Assembly: GCA_013002345.1 (NCBI GenBank)
Contig: JABDKH010000007.1
Span: 1 to 36,297 of the forward strand
Direction of reading: 5' to 3'
Origin: Rhodothermales bacterium
GTDB lineage: Bacteria > Bacteroidota > Rhodothermia > Rhodothermales > JABDKH01
DNA length: 36,297 nucleotides
Under the pieces are notes generated by a model that was given only the letters and a program-made list of their open reading frames with translations, did no database searches and had not been told where the DNA came from. A program made the translations under genes and the position numbers. Shown piece by piece: positions 9,801 to 18,600 of the stretch (position 1 is the first letter of the stretch; every line of letters starts with the position of its first letter).

Positions 9801-12800
9801 CAGAAGGCCCTCGCAGGAAAGAGCAATTCGCTTCACACGGTAAAGCTTGAGGCAAACGCCAAGGATGCTGACCAGAATACCGTTATAGGGACAACCGTCG
9901 AACCCCTCACGGTCTACTCGCAAAAGAGCGACGTATCCGTCGACGTGGCGTTCAGTCCGACAACGGTCACCTACACTCCGGATCAGCTTAGCAATCAGGT
10001 GTCTGTAACCTTCACGCTCACCAGCCAATCTGGCAAAAGTGTGACACTTGACAAGGTGACGAACCGGTGGTTCTCGGAAGACGGCAGCCTTCACTGGTCA
10101 GATTCGGCAGTCCTCTCGTCTCCGCGACAGCTTACGACGGCCGCCAGCCTGTCGGTTCACGACACGTTCGGGTTCCCACTTTCTCAGTTCAAACAAGCTC
10201 TGGGAGGAAAGAATCAGGCCACCTACACGGCTGAAATCACCTATTCGGGTACCGACTCCGACGGCATACCCATCAAGGCAGTGACGACAAAGCCGCTTAC
10301 CGCACTGTTCACGGCGTCATCGGCGAAGCTTCTAGCCACGGTCACTCCCGGCAAGTACGTGTTCGACAAGGACAACCTCCAGCGCAAGTGGACGGCGAAG
10401 CTCGACTACAAGAGCGACGTTGCACTCGATGTGAACAGTGCCGAGGTAACCTGGTACGACATCGGCGGAAAGCAGGTCAGCAAAGACAAGGTGGACCTGC
10501 TTCAGACCTACAGCTTCTCGGCTCCGGGTAGTTCGAACACGTTTTCGCTCGATCACACAATCACCGACTACGAGCGTACACTGGCATTGAATCGACCGGG
10601 ATCGGGATGGATGACGACACCCAGCGTCGGAAAGTACAAGGAGGAGATTTTCAAACTGAGGTTCGAGTTTTCGGGAACCGATGCGGTGGGCCGATCCATC
10701 AAGGCGACGTCGAACGAGGTTGAGGCCACATTGCGCGAGACGGCCTACCCGCTCGAGGTGACGGCGAGTCCATCATCGATCTCAACATCAGACAGTCCGG
10801 TCGATCTGGATATCACGATCAACTCCGACGTGAACTCGGTCGTAACCTTAGTCTCACGCACATACCTGCTGAAGAAAGGTACCGATCTCGTTCCGGCAAT
10901 AGGCATGGAGCCTTTCGGTGGGATGGGAAAGCCGGAGACGGCGCAGCCGGTGGTGCAATATGGTTCTGAGGGTGGTGCCACGCAGACTATCGCTGCAAAA
11001 GGGCTCTGGAAAGACAAGATCAGTATCCCGCTCAACACGTCCTACTTGCTCGGATCGTCGGACAAGGTTCAGGTCTCAGCCGAGGTCATTTACAAGGGCA
11101 CTGATGCGGCCGGCAAAGACGTGGAAGGTCGAGTCTTCATTCCGATCGAGGTGAAGAAGCCGGGACAGATCGATGACACGGAGGGTCTCGTAGCATCCGC
11201 CGGGTACTACGAACTGATTCCCAAGGTGGCGTTCGTACAGGCACTGCAGGATCTCTCCATAGTAACGACGTCGGGCGCCAATCGTGTCCTCAATGGTGCC
11301 GTACGTCTGGTCTTGATCCCGGCGCCGTTCGACTCGACCAGGCTTGCTGTCGATGCCACCAACTTGACCTTCGCCCCGGTCGCCGGAAAAACGGACCAGT
11401 GGACCATCAAGGGCGGATCGCTGTCGGAGGAGGGCACCCAGCTTAAGCCGGACCTGTTCCGATTCTACAAAGACGTCGTGCGGGTGAACAAGATCAGCTA
11501 CAATCACGCCCGCACGAAACGGATGCAGATCGACAAAGCGGAGGCCAGGATACCGGTTCTAGAGAAGTCGATCTTCTTGACAAACCTCCTCATTGACAAA
11601 GACGGTCTCCACATTGAGTCTGGTGAGGCTGAGGTTTCCGGTTTCGGCTGGACGTTCCGAATCACGGACATCAAGCAGCAATCAGGGTCGACGGGCAGCC
11701 TGTTGGCGCTGACGGCAGGGATTCGCATGGCCGGTAAGCCGGTGTCCGCCGAGTTCACCCAGACGACGCTCACCATTAAAGAGTCGCAGGGCAAGAAATC
11801 GGTGAGCATGAACGTCAAGCCGACCAACCCCTTCAGGTTTATCCCGAACACTGACTACCTGAACCTGACGTCGATGTACTTCGACGAGAAGACGGGCGAT
11901 GACTGGGTGCTGAAGGTCGGAGTGGAATCAAAGGATCTTCCACTGATGAGCAAACTGGGTCCGCTGAACGGGACACTGACGTATGATCGATCGGGAAAGC
12001 TTGCAGGCTTGCTCGAGCTCATTCCGCGCGAGACCGTGCCCGGTACGCCGCCGACTGACAAGTCGTTTGTCGAGATCGGGAAGCTGGCCAAGATCGACCT
12101 GACGTACGTAGGGCTGCAGCTGGCGGGCAAGGAAGTTATCACGATCCAGAACGCGAAGCCGGACACCTCCTGGGAGTTCGATACGTCGCAGAGCTACATC
12201 GGAATGGCCGCCGACCTGTATCTGCCTATGGTGGGAGATCCGAACAACCGCATCGCCATCGGTTCGGTGTCGTCGACGTCGGTGAGTCCGGGGATTCAGG
12301 TCAATTTCGATGGCAACGTCACGACTAAGACCATCAGCGTGGCGGCCGGCAAGAAGCTCGACCTGGGTCCACTGTATCTCAAACTGACCGCGCTAACATT
12401 AAAGCCCTATCCGTTCGAGATGGGAATCTCGGGAGGAATCGGGGTTGACGCTGCCGGAATTGTGGACGGCGAGATCGATGTCGCAGGATTGAAGGTTGAT
12501 CAGGATGGCGACTTCACGAATTTCAGTGACGTCGTGTCGGGGGGGCAACTGTCGATTCTGAAAGCAGTCACGATCGGCCTCAAGGATGTTGCCTACAAGA
12601 ACACACCGTCTACCATCCAATTCCAGGACAAGGTCGATAATGCAAAGAAGGACGTCAGCCTGACCGTTGACAGCTATTTCCAATTGACCGGTGCGACACT
12701 GACGCTTACCGGATGCGGCGGTGGCTTCGACAACCTGCTGGTATACGAGAAGGATGGGAACACGAGCTTTGTACTCAAGGGTGCAAAGGTCAACGTCAAG

Positions 12801-15800
12801 AACCAGATCGATCTCAATGTCGACTTCTCGTACATCAATGACTCAGCATCCAACACTCAGGCGCTCAGTGCAGGCGGCAATGCCAAGATCGCGAAGAAGT
12901 ACAGCGCCGGCGTGTACGGTGCGTTGGGTACGCGCAGTGGAGAATCCTACTGGGGATTCTACGTGGGCGTCGCAGGTCTCCAGATTCCGGTCGGACCCGG
13001 CATAAACCTCGAGGAGGTCGGCGGCGGCTTCTTCTGGAATCCAACGCTGAGCGACATCGATGCAGTGAAGAATGCAGCCGGCTTCAAGGACCCGAAGTTG
13101 GCGGCTCACATCGTCGCGATGAAGCCCACAGCGACAGCACCACTTACATTCGCCGCCTTTCTCAATGGCGGGGTTTCGATTGGAGCCAACGAGCTCTTCA
13201 AGGGGCGCGGGCTGCTCACGGTCACAGGCAACAGCGCCAAGCTCAACGTCGAGGCCGAGGTTTTGGCCGCGACCGTGAAAGGTAAAGGCTACCTGGAAGT
13301 CAGCTGGAACCCGTGGTACGTGGAGGGCAACTTCAAAGTCATCCTCGATATCCCGCTCATAGACTGCGAGGACCAGCTCACGTTTTACGCATACTCCGAC
13401 AAGGCGTGGGGCATCACGGGCAAGGTGCAGGTCGGCGTCCTCTCGTTCGTTACGACTACCGCCGAGTTCTATGCTGGAAACGACGGCTTCATGTTCGATC
13501 TGACGGTCAAGAAGGGCATCGACATCTTCATCATCTCGGGCGGGATAGAGTTTGAGGTGATGGCATGGTGGCGCAAGGACGTGAGCTGGGGCGCCTATGC
13601 CGCGGGCAAGGCATACGGTGACCTCCTGGCTGGCTTGATCGGCGGAGAAGTGGGCATCGAAGGTGCCTTCATCGGCAGTCCGGAGATCGTAATCTTCATG
13701 GCCGGACACCTCAAGATCGAGATTCTCTGGCAGGATGTTTTCGACGGCCGCGTCTGGATATCGATGGGCGAAAATGGATTTGACAGCGGTACCGGAAAGA
13801 GCAGCAGGTACGACGACATCATCGCCGATGCGAAGAACACCGGCAAGAAGATGAAGTCGGACATGGAGAAGCTGGCGGAAGATCTTAAGAATGCACAGAA
13901 CTCTCTTTTGTCACTGAGTAACAAACAGTTATCAGATGCAGGTAATGCATTGGTTGAGCTAATCGAAATCAAGGGCTTCGACCAGCTGATAAAGAACGAA
14001 TATCAGAAGGATCTCAATGCGGTGGCCTCGAGTGCGAAGGCCACCTTCAACAACGCGTATGCGGTCATCTTCAGTCCGCAGTCGCCAAAGCTTGGAAGTC
14101 TTGACGTCAGTCTGTCTTCGACCGAAACGCAGATTGATGCAACGCTGAATAGTCTCAAGAGCAAAGAGGCTGACGTCCGGAGTCTGCTGTTGTCATTCGA
14201 GGATGTGTTGACGGGTGATCTGCCGACGGTGCAGAATCTTGGAACATACTCGAATCCGGTCGGCCAACTGAGCTATCAGACGGTGACGCTCACGGACACA
14301 AACGGCGTGACGATGACCAAGACGGTGAAGGCAGGCTACGGGTTTGACACCAAGACCGCCCAGGATCTTGACAGCGGAGTCAAGAAGGAACTGAAGAGCG
14401 CCCTCGCGTACCGTCAGAAGTTGATGCAGATGACACAGCAGCTTGGCACCAAGCTGAACAGTGTCGATCAACTGCTATCGGGTTCCGGGAAATCTGTGAA
14501 CACGCTGGTGAACGACTATGGCCAGACCTCGCAGATGATTGGCAATCACACTACGCAGCGTCTTGACTACTTCGACGAGAGGGTCAAGCTGTACTCCAAG
14601 CAGTGGCTTGATCTTTCGACTCTACAATCCCAGATTCAAGCGGGCATTGCGAAGGATCTGTCCGATGCCGGGACCAACGCCAAGCTCAGGGCACAGACTC
14701 GCAACAACCTCGTCAACAAGCTCCTTACGCTCAGCAATCAGGCCACGAGGAAGTTTCCGGACCAGCACGAGAACTGGGCGGCGCTTGCCGATACACTGGG
14801 GCGGTACATCTGGTACGATATCCCGCTGGCGGGTTTTGACGCCGTCACGAAGGGATCGGGAGCCGCTCGCGAGAAGTTTGTGGCAGACTTCCAGAACACG
14901 AACAACGCGTTTCAGGCGAACTGGAGCCTGGCAACTCTGACAGCCGACAAGGTCTACAGCCGAAAAGCGAGGCTGTACACTTTGCTCTATGATCTCCTCG
15001 ATCAGTTGTCGATCGAAGCCGGCACGCGGAAGGAGACGCCTGCATGGGATGGAGAACTGGTAGTGGGTGTGATCGCACTGGACGGTCTCACGACGGGGAC
15101 CCAGTCCGGTGGCGATACGCAGGCGACAGCCATCGGGCCGGCGGGAGCGCAGCAGCCAATCGCAGCGCCCGGAGCTGTCATCGCTACGTCGGACTGGACA
15201 AAGGGGTGGGACTTTGAGAAAGAGCGGCTGAACGTCAAGAAGATGCTCCAGGTACCGCAGATCATTGCTTTCTCGGGGCAGGTCGTCAGCGACAAGACTC
15301 CGGCCTACGCGAAGCTGTCGCTGACCTGGAATGCAACTCACCCCATGAGTATGGCGGAATACAGCCTTGATATTCCGGACTACTCGAAGCCCGTGAAGAT
15401 GGCGCCGCAGGCCCCCACGCAGCAGATCGATCCAAATCCGATCGACCCGCGAACGCGCGTCGATGCACAACTTCCGGGGGCCGTTCAGCCTGGGATGATA
15501 CTGGTGCAGGACGTAGTGGGAATGCAGGGGACGACACAAATGCAGACGCCGACACAGTCACCGTCACTTGACCCGACGCAGGCGCCCGGAGCTGCTCCGA
15601 CGCAACCCGGTTTCTTGCCGATCGCCGGCGGCGGTCCGGTGAGTTTTGGGCCCTCGACGGTTCATGCGTGGCGCTCTCTGGCTGGTCGGACGAGTACCAC
15701 GATACCGTTCCTGCTGGGTGTGCACGAACCCGGGACGTACGAGGTCTGGCTGCGCGCACGTGGCGCCGGTGGACTGGCGCTGCAGCGCCTTGCGACTATC

Positions 15801-16529
15801 AATGTGCAGTACGCGTTTTCTGGTTCACCGGATGGTGCAGACTTCGGCGCCCAGACCAAGAAGGATGCTCTGTCCAGTGCCGACACGACTCCGCCGACGA
15901 CCCCTCTTGTACATGATGGCGGCGCCACAACCAAGAACAGAAATCTCCTCTACGTCACCTGGACGGCCACCGACTACGAGTCTGGAATTCAGGAGTATCA
16001 GTATCGAGTGGTGACCAAGGCGGCGGGTCAATCGACACCGGTCACGAGCTGGTTTTCGACCGGCGGGCAGACCGAGATCAACATCAAATTCGAAGAGCCG
16101 ATGAAGCCGGCCGTCATCTACTACGTTCAGGTGAAGGCGAAGAATGGAGCGGGAGCGTGGAGTGGCGACGGTATCTCGGACGGGATCCAGCTCTCGGACC
16201 CGACTCCGCCCACGGCGCCGGCCATCCGGACGCCCAGGCTGGTATCAGACACTCTGACCGTCGCATGGTCATCCGCCCGTGATCCCGAGTCTCAGGTGGT
16301 TGGCTATCGCTATGCGATCGGCTCCAGGCCGCAAGACACGAACATGCTGGACTGGACCTACACTCAAGACACGGGGTTCGTGATCGACATAAATACGCTC
16401 AGTGAGTCCGCGGGCAAGACGAAAGACGCTACGACCATCTACGTGTCTGTGTGCGCGGTGAACGGAATAGGAGTTGACAGCCCGATTGCTATGGCTCAGA
16501 CCGCCCCGCAACAGCAAACGAAGCAATAG
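6810..16529 (+). CDS. Giant secreted multidomain protein (about 3239 residues), TANFOR/FN3-type surface protein
   Basis: ATG 6810 gives a standard signal peptide (MNRLRSIRIL to TYAQ, about 31 residues); an in-frame GTG at 6798 adds four residues, and neither start has a good ribosome site. Order of parts: N-terminal beta domain 36-175; a domain at 176-294 with VDYDVLITEVLANQTPLQAL and KTYVWQVAAT, which I associate from memory with the TANFOR-like domain of large Bacteroidota surface proteins; three FN3-like domains at 300-600; a Cys-containing beta domain at about 610-770; about five tandem beta modules of roughly 130 residues at 776-1453; an unassigned Gly-rich beta region at 1466-2327; a helical/coiled-coil region at 2336-2737; a Pro/Thr/Gln-rich linker around 2862-2937; and a C-terminal beta domain plus two FN3 domains to 3239. 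There is no T9SS sorting domain, LPxTG-like motif or C-terminal membrane helix, so its passage across the outer membrane is unexplained. Likely role: adhesin or structural fibre. Confidence 0.82.
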   Translation: MNRLRSIRILPVFLVLLLAAALPQGVAPTYAQGTAQAIVSGIPPILQSPFVVDFEQDYQQRRFQMQFIYTGQQPASFRFVASLTKEGQQLFSVTSEPTYFEPGTYLYTHLSDNPSISFSEGFDDLVDQLSGRIKRQVIESGAFPEGFYTLRLEPVAADASTFVTGVPGTATFTVMYPEPPRLLSVADQSNLNTLHPSFAWTPVIAPPGTTVDYDVLITEVLANQTPLQALLGNRAHAQVDITGQTTFAYIANQLPLEAGKTYVWQVAATAELAGRVLPLKDDGRSEIWTFTVGAAPGLVAEAPSYVSDGTGEDLDYVNSVTSLSANWGPVTGASSYSYAIGSSSGGTDVLNWTDAGQQTQATRSGLSLTHKVKYFVSVRANSTGGESGQIVTSDGVVADTSRPTSSVEIAALKNKVGHPFLNDANFQVTWSGWDNASPVTHYEIQYKHGADLVWTTWMAKTDQQSATFPSALRGGDGKYRFRSRAWDAAGNEKTLKDIVEAEVTIDTATPSSEIAKLEPQQASGSFLVSWAGTDATSGVESYDIEYQEDGGTWKSWLSAVPAASTSNQFQGTAGIAYGFRIAARDSAGNVEAFPQVADASTTTLGSTIALTASATPALANYYYDWNEDDQTLSHSCSHSLSSNVDSCPVVKVLFAAPSGVSMKVDQVSLTWSDESGQQVAIEAFSNLFVGSIPPVLKSGQSGTIDLALAPVGSFFDKVVKDADAAFDKTLKWTPITHNVTAVLRGNYMGSDQVPHSLSSNSVAIKVVYRPIAPPMYTVTVTATPSAISYRPDKLTNDVDVKLSLVGIQGDELTLDKVVNRWYDSTKNLFDELSNSITPLVLKDTPPAGPAAFMEVTRKLGLTLSESSFKKALGGQSTATYTVHVEYQGKDQHGSPVSFSTETPITVQFFADAPKLLVSFSPSSIVFSPAKLQHPVDISYSLASPVSTSVQVESVTNYWYEEDDTLFDTGTAVVTPFTVQSGQTVTRTMAYSWSASSLQKALAGKSNSLHTVKLEANAKDADQNTVIGTTVEPLTVYSQKSDVSVDVAFSPTTVTYTPDQLSNQVSVTFTLTSQSGKSVTLDKVTNRWFSEDGSLHWSDSAVLSSPRQLTTAASLSVHDTFGFPLSQFKQALGGKNQATYTAEITYSGTDSDGIPIKAVTTKPLTALFTASSAKLLATVTPGKYVFDKDNLQRKWTAKLDYKSDVALDVNSAEVTWYDIGGKQVSKDKVDLLQTYSFSAPGSSNTFSLDHTITDYERTLALNRPGSGWMTTPSVGKYKEEIFKLRFEFSGTDAVGRSIKATSNEVEATLRETAYPLEVTASPSSISTSDSPVDLDITINSDVNSVVTLVSRTYLLKKGTDLVPAIGMEPFGGMGKPETAQPVVQYGSEGGATQTIAAKGLWKDKISIPLNTSYLLGSSDKVQVSAEVIYKGTDAAGKDVEGRVFIPIEVKKPGQIDDTEGLVASAGYYELIPKVAFVQALQDLSIVTTSGANRVLNGAVRLVLIPAPFDSTRLAVDATNLTFAPVAGKTDQWTIKGGSLSEEGTQLKPDLFRFYKDVVRVNKISYNHARTKRMQIDKAEARIPVLEKSIFLTNLLIDKDGLHIESGEAEVSGFGWTFRITDIKQQSGSTGSLLALTAGIRMAGKPVSAEFTQTTLTIKESQGKKSVSMNVKPTNPFRFIPNTDYLNLTSMYFDEKTGDDWVLKVGVESKDLPLMSKLGPLNGTLTYDRSGKLAGLLELIPRETVPGTPPTDKSFVEIGKLAKIDLTYVGLQLAGKEVITIQNAKPDTSWEFDTSQSYIGMAADLYLPMVGDPNNRIAIGSVSSTSVSPGIQVNFDGNVTTKTISVAAGKKLDLGPLYLKLTALTLKPYPFEMGISGGIGVDAAGIVDGEIDVAGLKVDQDGDFTNFSDVVSGGQLSILKAVTIGLKDVAYKNTPSTIQFQDKVDNAKKDVSLTVDSYFQLTGATLTLTGCGGGFDNLLVYEKDGNTSFVLKGAKVNVKNQIDLNVDFSYINDSASNTQALSAGGNAKIAKKYSAGVYGALGTRSGESYWGFYVGVAGLQIPVGPGINLEEVGGGFFWNPTLSDIDAVKNAAGFKDPKLAAHIVAMKPTATAPLTFAAFLNGGVSIGANELFKGRGLLTVTGNSAKLNVEAEVLAATVKGKGYLEVSWNPWYVEGNFKVILDIPLIDCEDQLTFYAYSDKAWGITGKVQVGVLSFVTTTAEFYAGNDGFMFDLTVKKGIDIFIISGGIEFEVMAWWRKDVSWGAYAAGKAYGDLLAGLIGGEVGIEGAFIGSPEIVIFMAGHLKIEILWQDVFDGRVWISMGENGFDSGTGKSSRYDDIIADAKNTGKKMKSDMEKLAEDLKNAQNSLLSLSNKQLSDAGNALVELIEIKGFDQLIKNEYQKDLNAVASSAKATFNNAYAVIFSPQSPKLGSLDVSLSSTETQIDATLNSLKSKEADVRSLLLSFEDVLTGDLPTVQNLGTYSNPVGQLSYQTVTLTDTNGVTMTKTVKAGYGFDTKTAQDLDSGVKKELKSALAYRQKLMQMTQQLGTKLNSVDQLLSGSGKSVNTLVNDYGQTSQMIGNHTTQRLDYFDERVKLYSKQWLDLSTLQSQIQAGIAKDLSDAGTNAKLRAQTRNNLVNKLLTLSNQATRKFPDQHENWAALADTLGRYIWYDIPLAGFDAVTKGSGAAREKFVADFQNTNNAFQANWSLATLTADKVYSRKARLYTLLYDLLDQLSIEAGTRKETPAWDGELVVGVIALDGLTTGTQSGGDTQATAIGPAGAQQPIAAPGAVIATSDWTKGWDFEKERLNVKKMLQVPQIIAFSGQVVSDKTPAYAKLSLTWNATHPMSMAEYSLDIPDYSKPVKMAPQAPTQQIDPNPIDPRTRVDAQLPGAVQPGMILVQDVVGMQGTTQMQTPTQSPSLDPTQAPGAAPTQPGFLPIAGGGPVSFGPSTVHAWRSLAGRTSTTIPFLLGVHEPGTYEVWLRARGAGGLALQRLATINVQYAFSGSPDGADFGAQTKKDALSSADTTPPTTPLVHDGGATTKNRNLLYVTWTATDYESGIQEYQYRVVTKAAGQSTPVTSWFSTGGQTEINIKFEEPMKPAVIYYVQVKAKNGAGAWSGDGISDGIQLSDPTPPTAPAIRTPRLVSDTLTVAWSSARDPESQVVGYRYAIGSRPQDTNMLDWTYTQDTGFVIDINTLSESAGKTKDATTIYVSVCAVNGIGVDSPIAMAQTAPQQQTKQ
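9136..11166 (+). repeat. Tandem about 130-residue beta modules inside the giant gene
   Basis: Protein-level repeats begin near 9136, 9547, 9934, 10324 and 10750. The first three share a TxTPSxISYxPDKLxN-like opening, a VTNRWYxEDxxLF-like middle, a SSFKKALGGK-like block and a closing xYxGxDxxGxPI strand. The fourth and fifth are more diverged. DNA identity is low, so this is old duplication. The modules probably form a rod of beta sandwiches. Confidence 0.7.
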
Positions 16530-16557
16530 GTGTGGCAGGCCTCAAGAGGATGTAAAC

Positions 16558-18591
16558 ATGAAACCCCGAAACAAGTTTGCGGGCCTCACGGCCGTGTTAC
16601 AGGTTGTCCTGCTGCTGTCGCTGACCTTACCTGTGAGGCTAGCAACGGAAGTGCGAGCGCAGGACCGCGCGCTTCCATTCCTTACCGCGGCAACGGATAC
16701 GCACGCATATGTGCTGCTGCTCGACGCTCCTCCGGGAATGCAGGGGTTCAACGTTTATCGGAAGGGGCAGGACGACGCGGAGCCATCTCTGCTGACGTTG
16801 GCGCCGGTCGTGGCCGTCGCGGACCCCGCAAGGGCTCGCACCCTCCTGGGGGACGATTTCGCGTGGATTGCGCGGGCTTTGCGAGTGCAGGACGCCTTCG
16901 AAGTTCTGAGTCGTCTCCGGACGGATCCAGGTGCTTCGATGGCGATCTCTCTCGCCAGTCTGCGGGCCGCCGCAGTTGCCGGACGACTGTTCGTCGATGA
17001 TACGGTGGAGCGAGGTCGAACATACGAATACCGAATCGAAATACTCGATCTCGACGGAGAGGTCTTGGCGTCAGGCTCTCGCGAGTTTGAAGTCCGAGAC
17101 CGGCATCCGGAGTCTGTGCCGAGTGGTGTGACCGCCGATGCCGGTGATGGCAACATCCGAGTTGCCTGGGAATTCCCGGACTATGCCGGCGATCCAGAAG
17201 ACGTTGTTGTTGGCTTTCACGTCTATCGCAGCGAGGCGGGTGGGTCATTCGAACGGTTGCAGCAAAACCCCATTCTCAGACAGGATGACTTGAGCTTCCG
17301 CGTGGACGCCAGCGTGCATAATACCCGACCCTATTCCTACTACGCCACAGCGGTCGACTTCATTGGGCGAGAAAGCGAGCCGTCTGCGATTGTCTCGGGT
17401 ACACCAGAGGACCTGACCCCGCCCTCGATCCCCAGTCAGGTGGAGGTGTTTTCGGAGGCCAATGCCTTGCTGGTTACGTGGCGGTTGAATCTGGAGCTTG
17501 ACGTGTCTCACTACGACGTCTACCGCAGTCTGGAACTGGAAGCAGGTTACGAGAAGATCAATAGTGAGCCGATCCCTGTTGACCAGGCGAGTTATCGCGA
17601 CGACGACGTGCACAGCGGACCGGTGTACCACTATGTCGTCACAGCCGTTGATCTGGCTGGCAATGAAAGCGAGTTCTCGAATGCAACAACCGGACGACCG
17701 TTGGATACGAAGGGTCCGGGTGCACCAGACGGTCTCACTGTGATGCTGCAGGGACACGAAGTGACGCTGAGTTGGATCGCACCGACTGACGCAGATCTGG
17801 AAGGGTTCTACGTGTACCGCAAGCGGGACGAACAAGATTTCCTGCCAATCACGCAACGACCGCTTCCGAAGGATAGCATTCGTGTGGTTGACGCGGGCTA
17901 CGATAACCGCGGGCTCCGACCGGGCAAGGCGTATACCTACGCCGTTGCCGCACTGGACCATGCACTCAACGAGAGCCCATACGCCGTGGTCGAGGTGGCG
18001 ATTCCCGACGACGAACCACCCACACCTCCTGTGGAAAGTTATGCTCGATCAACGGCGGAAGGCCTGGTTGATTTGCAGTGGCAACCGAGCCTGGCGCTCG
18101 ACGTGGTGGGTTATCGGGTGTATCGTAGTGAGAGTGAAGCGGATGTCGCAGCAGTGATCGAGGTAGACGGGTCCACGTTTGAGACGACCGATTCCACTGT
18201 CTCAAGAGGTCGAACATACGCGTACTATGTGGTGGCGGTCGACGCTGTTGGCAACGAGAGTTCTGGCACTGAACCGACCTCCGTAACGCCGCGGGATCTT
18301 TCTGCACCTCCGCCTCCCATGCGTGTCCAAGCAACGGCCGTTGCCGAAGGCGTCGCCGTGTCGTGGGAACACGTGCGGGTGCCGGACCTGGTCGGTTACA
18401 TGGTGTATCGATCGGATTCGCCGTACGGTGTTGCGGAGCAACTGACGTCGTCGCCGCTGGTCGAAACACATTTCCGTGATCCGCAGGGAATGAGTGGGCA
18501 ATACTACCGCGTTACATCACTCGACACGTCGGGTCATGAGAACAAGGGCGGGGAAGCGGTAGAAGCTCGCAGTGAGACCAGTTCGTTCTGA
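16558..18591 (+). CDS. Secreted protein with five FN3 domains and a helix-interrupted N-terminal domain
   Basis: A 678-residue protein. ATG 16558 has AGAGGA seven bases upstream and gives a signal peptide ending near VRAQ (residue 36); a longer in-frame start at 16474 would lie inside the giant gene. Five regular FN3 domains follow at about 184-285, 290-385, 390-487, 490-580 and 582-672, each with a GFHVYRS-like strand and an YxYYVVAVDxxGNES-like strand. The first domain (37-162) has the same opening strand (GFNVYRKG, 62-70) and closing strand (GRTYEYRIEI), but a helical segment of about 65 residues (79-145) is inserted between them. No sorting domain or membrane anchor is seen. It starts 28 bases after the giant gene and ends nine bases before the TPR gene, so it is very probably co-expressed. 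Likely a binding partner or accessory subunit of the giant protein. Confidence 0.82.
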   Translation: MKPRNKFAGLTAVLQVVLLLSLTLPVRLATEVRAQDRALPFLTAATDTHAYVLLLDAPPGMQGFNVYRKGQDDAEPSLLTLAPVVAVADPARARTLLGDDFAWIARALRVQDAFEVLSRLRTDPGASMAISLASLRAAAVAGRLFVDDTVERGRTYEYRIEILDLDGEVLASGSREFEVRDRHPESVPSGVTADAGDGNIRVAWEFPDYAGDPEDVVVGFHVYRSEAGGSFERLQQNPILRQDDLSFRVDASVHNTRPYSYYATAVDFIGRESEPSAIVSGTPEDLTPPSIPSQVEVFSEANALLVTWRLNLELDVSHYDVYRSLELEAGYEKINSEPIPVDQASYRDDDVHSGPVYHYVVTAVDLAGNESEFSNATTGRPLDTKGPGAPDGLTVMLQGHEVTLSWIAPTDADLEGFYVYRKRDEQDFLPITQRPLPKDSIRVVDAGYDNRGLRPGKAYTYAVAALDHALNESPYAVVEVAIPDDEPPTPPVESYARSTAEGLVDLQWQPSLALDVVGYRVYRSESEADVAAVIEVDGSTFETTDSTVSRGRTYAYYVVAVDAVGNESSGTEPTSVTPRDLSAPPPPMRVQATAVAEGVAVSWEHVRVPDLVGYMVYRSDSPYGVAEQLTSSPLVETHFRDPQGMSGQYYRVTSLDTSGHENKGGEAVEARSETSSF

Positions 18592-18600
18592 GTCCGTCGT

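Noticed and set aside
12843-13709. 288-residue minus-strand open frame inside the giant gene
   Set aside because: Antisense shadow of the beta region with no recognisable domain.
14622-15539. Long open frame on the minus strand (305 residues) inside the giant gene
   Set aside because: It is antisense to a clearly coding frame, has Arg/His-rich low-quality composition and no signal or domain; a GC-driven shadow.
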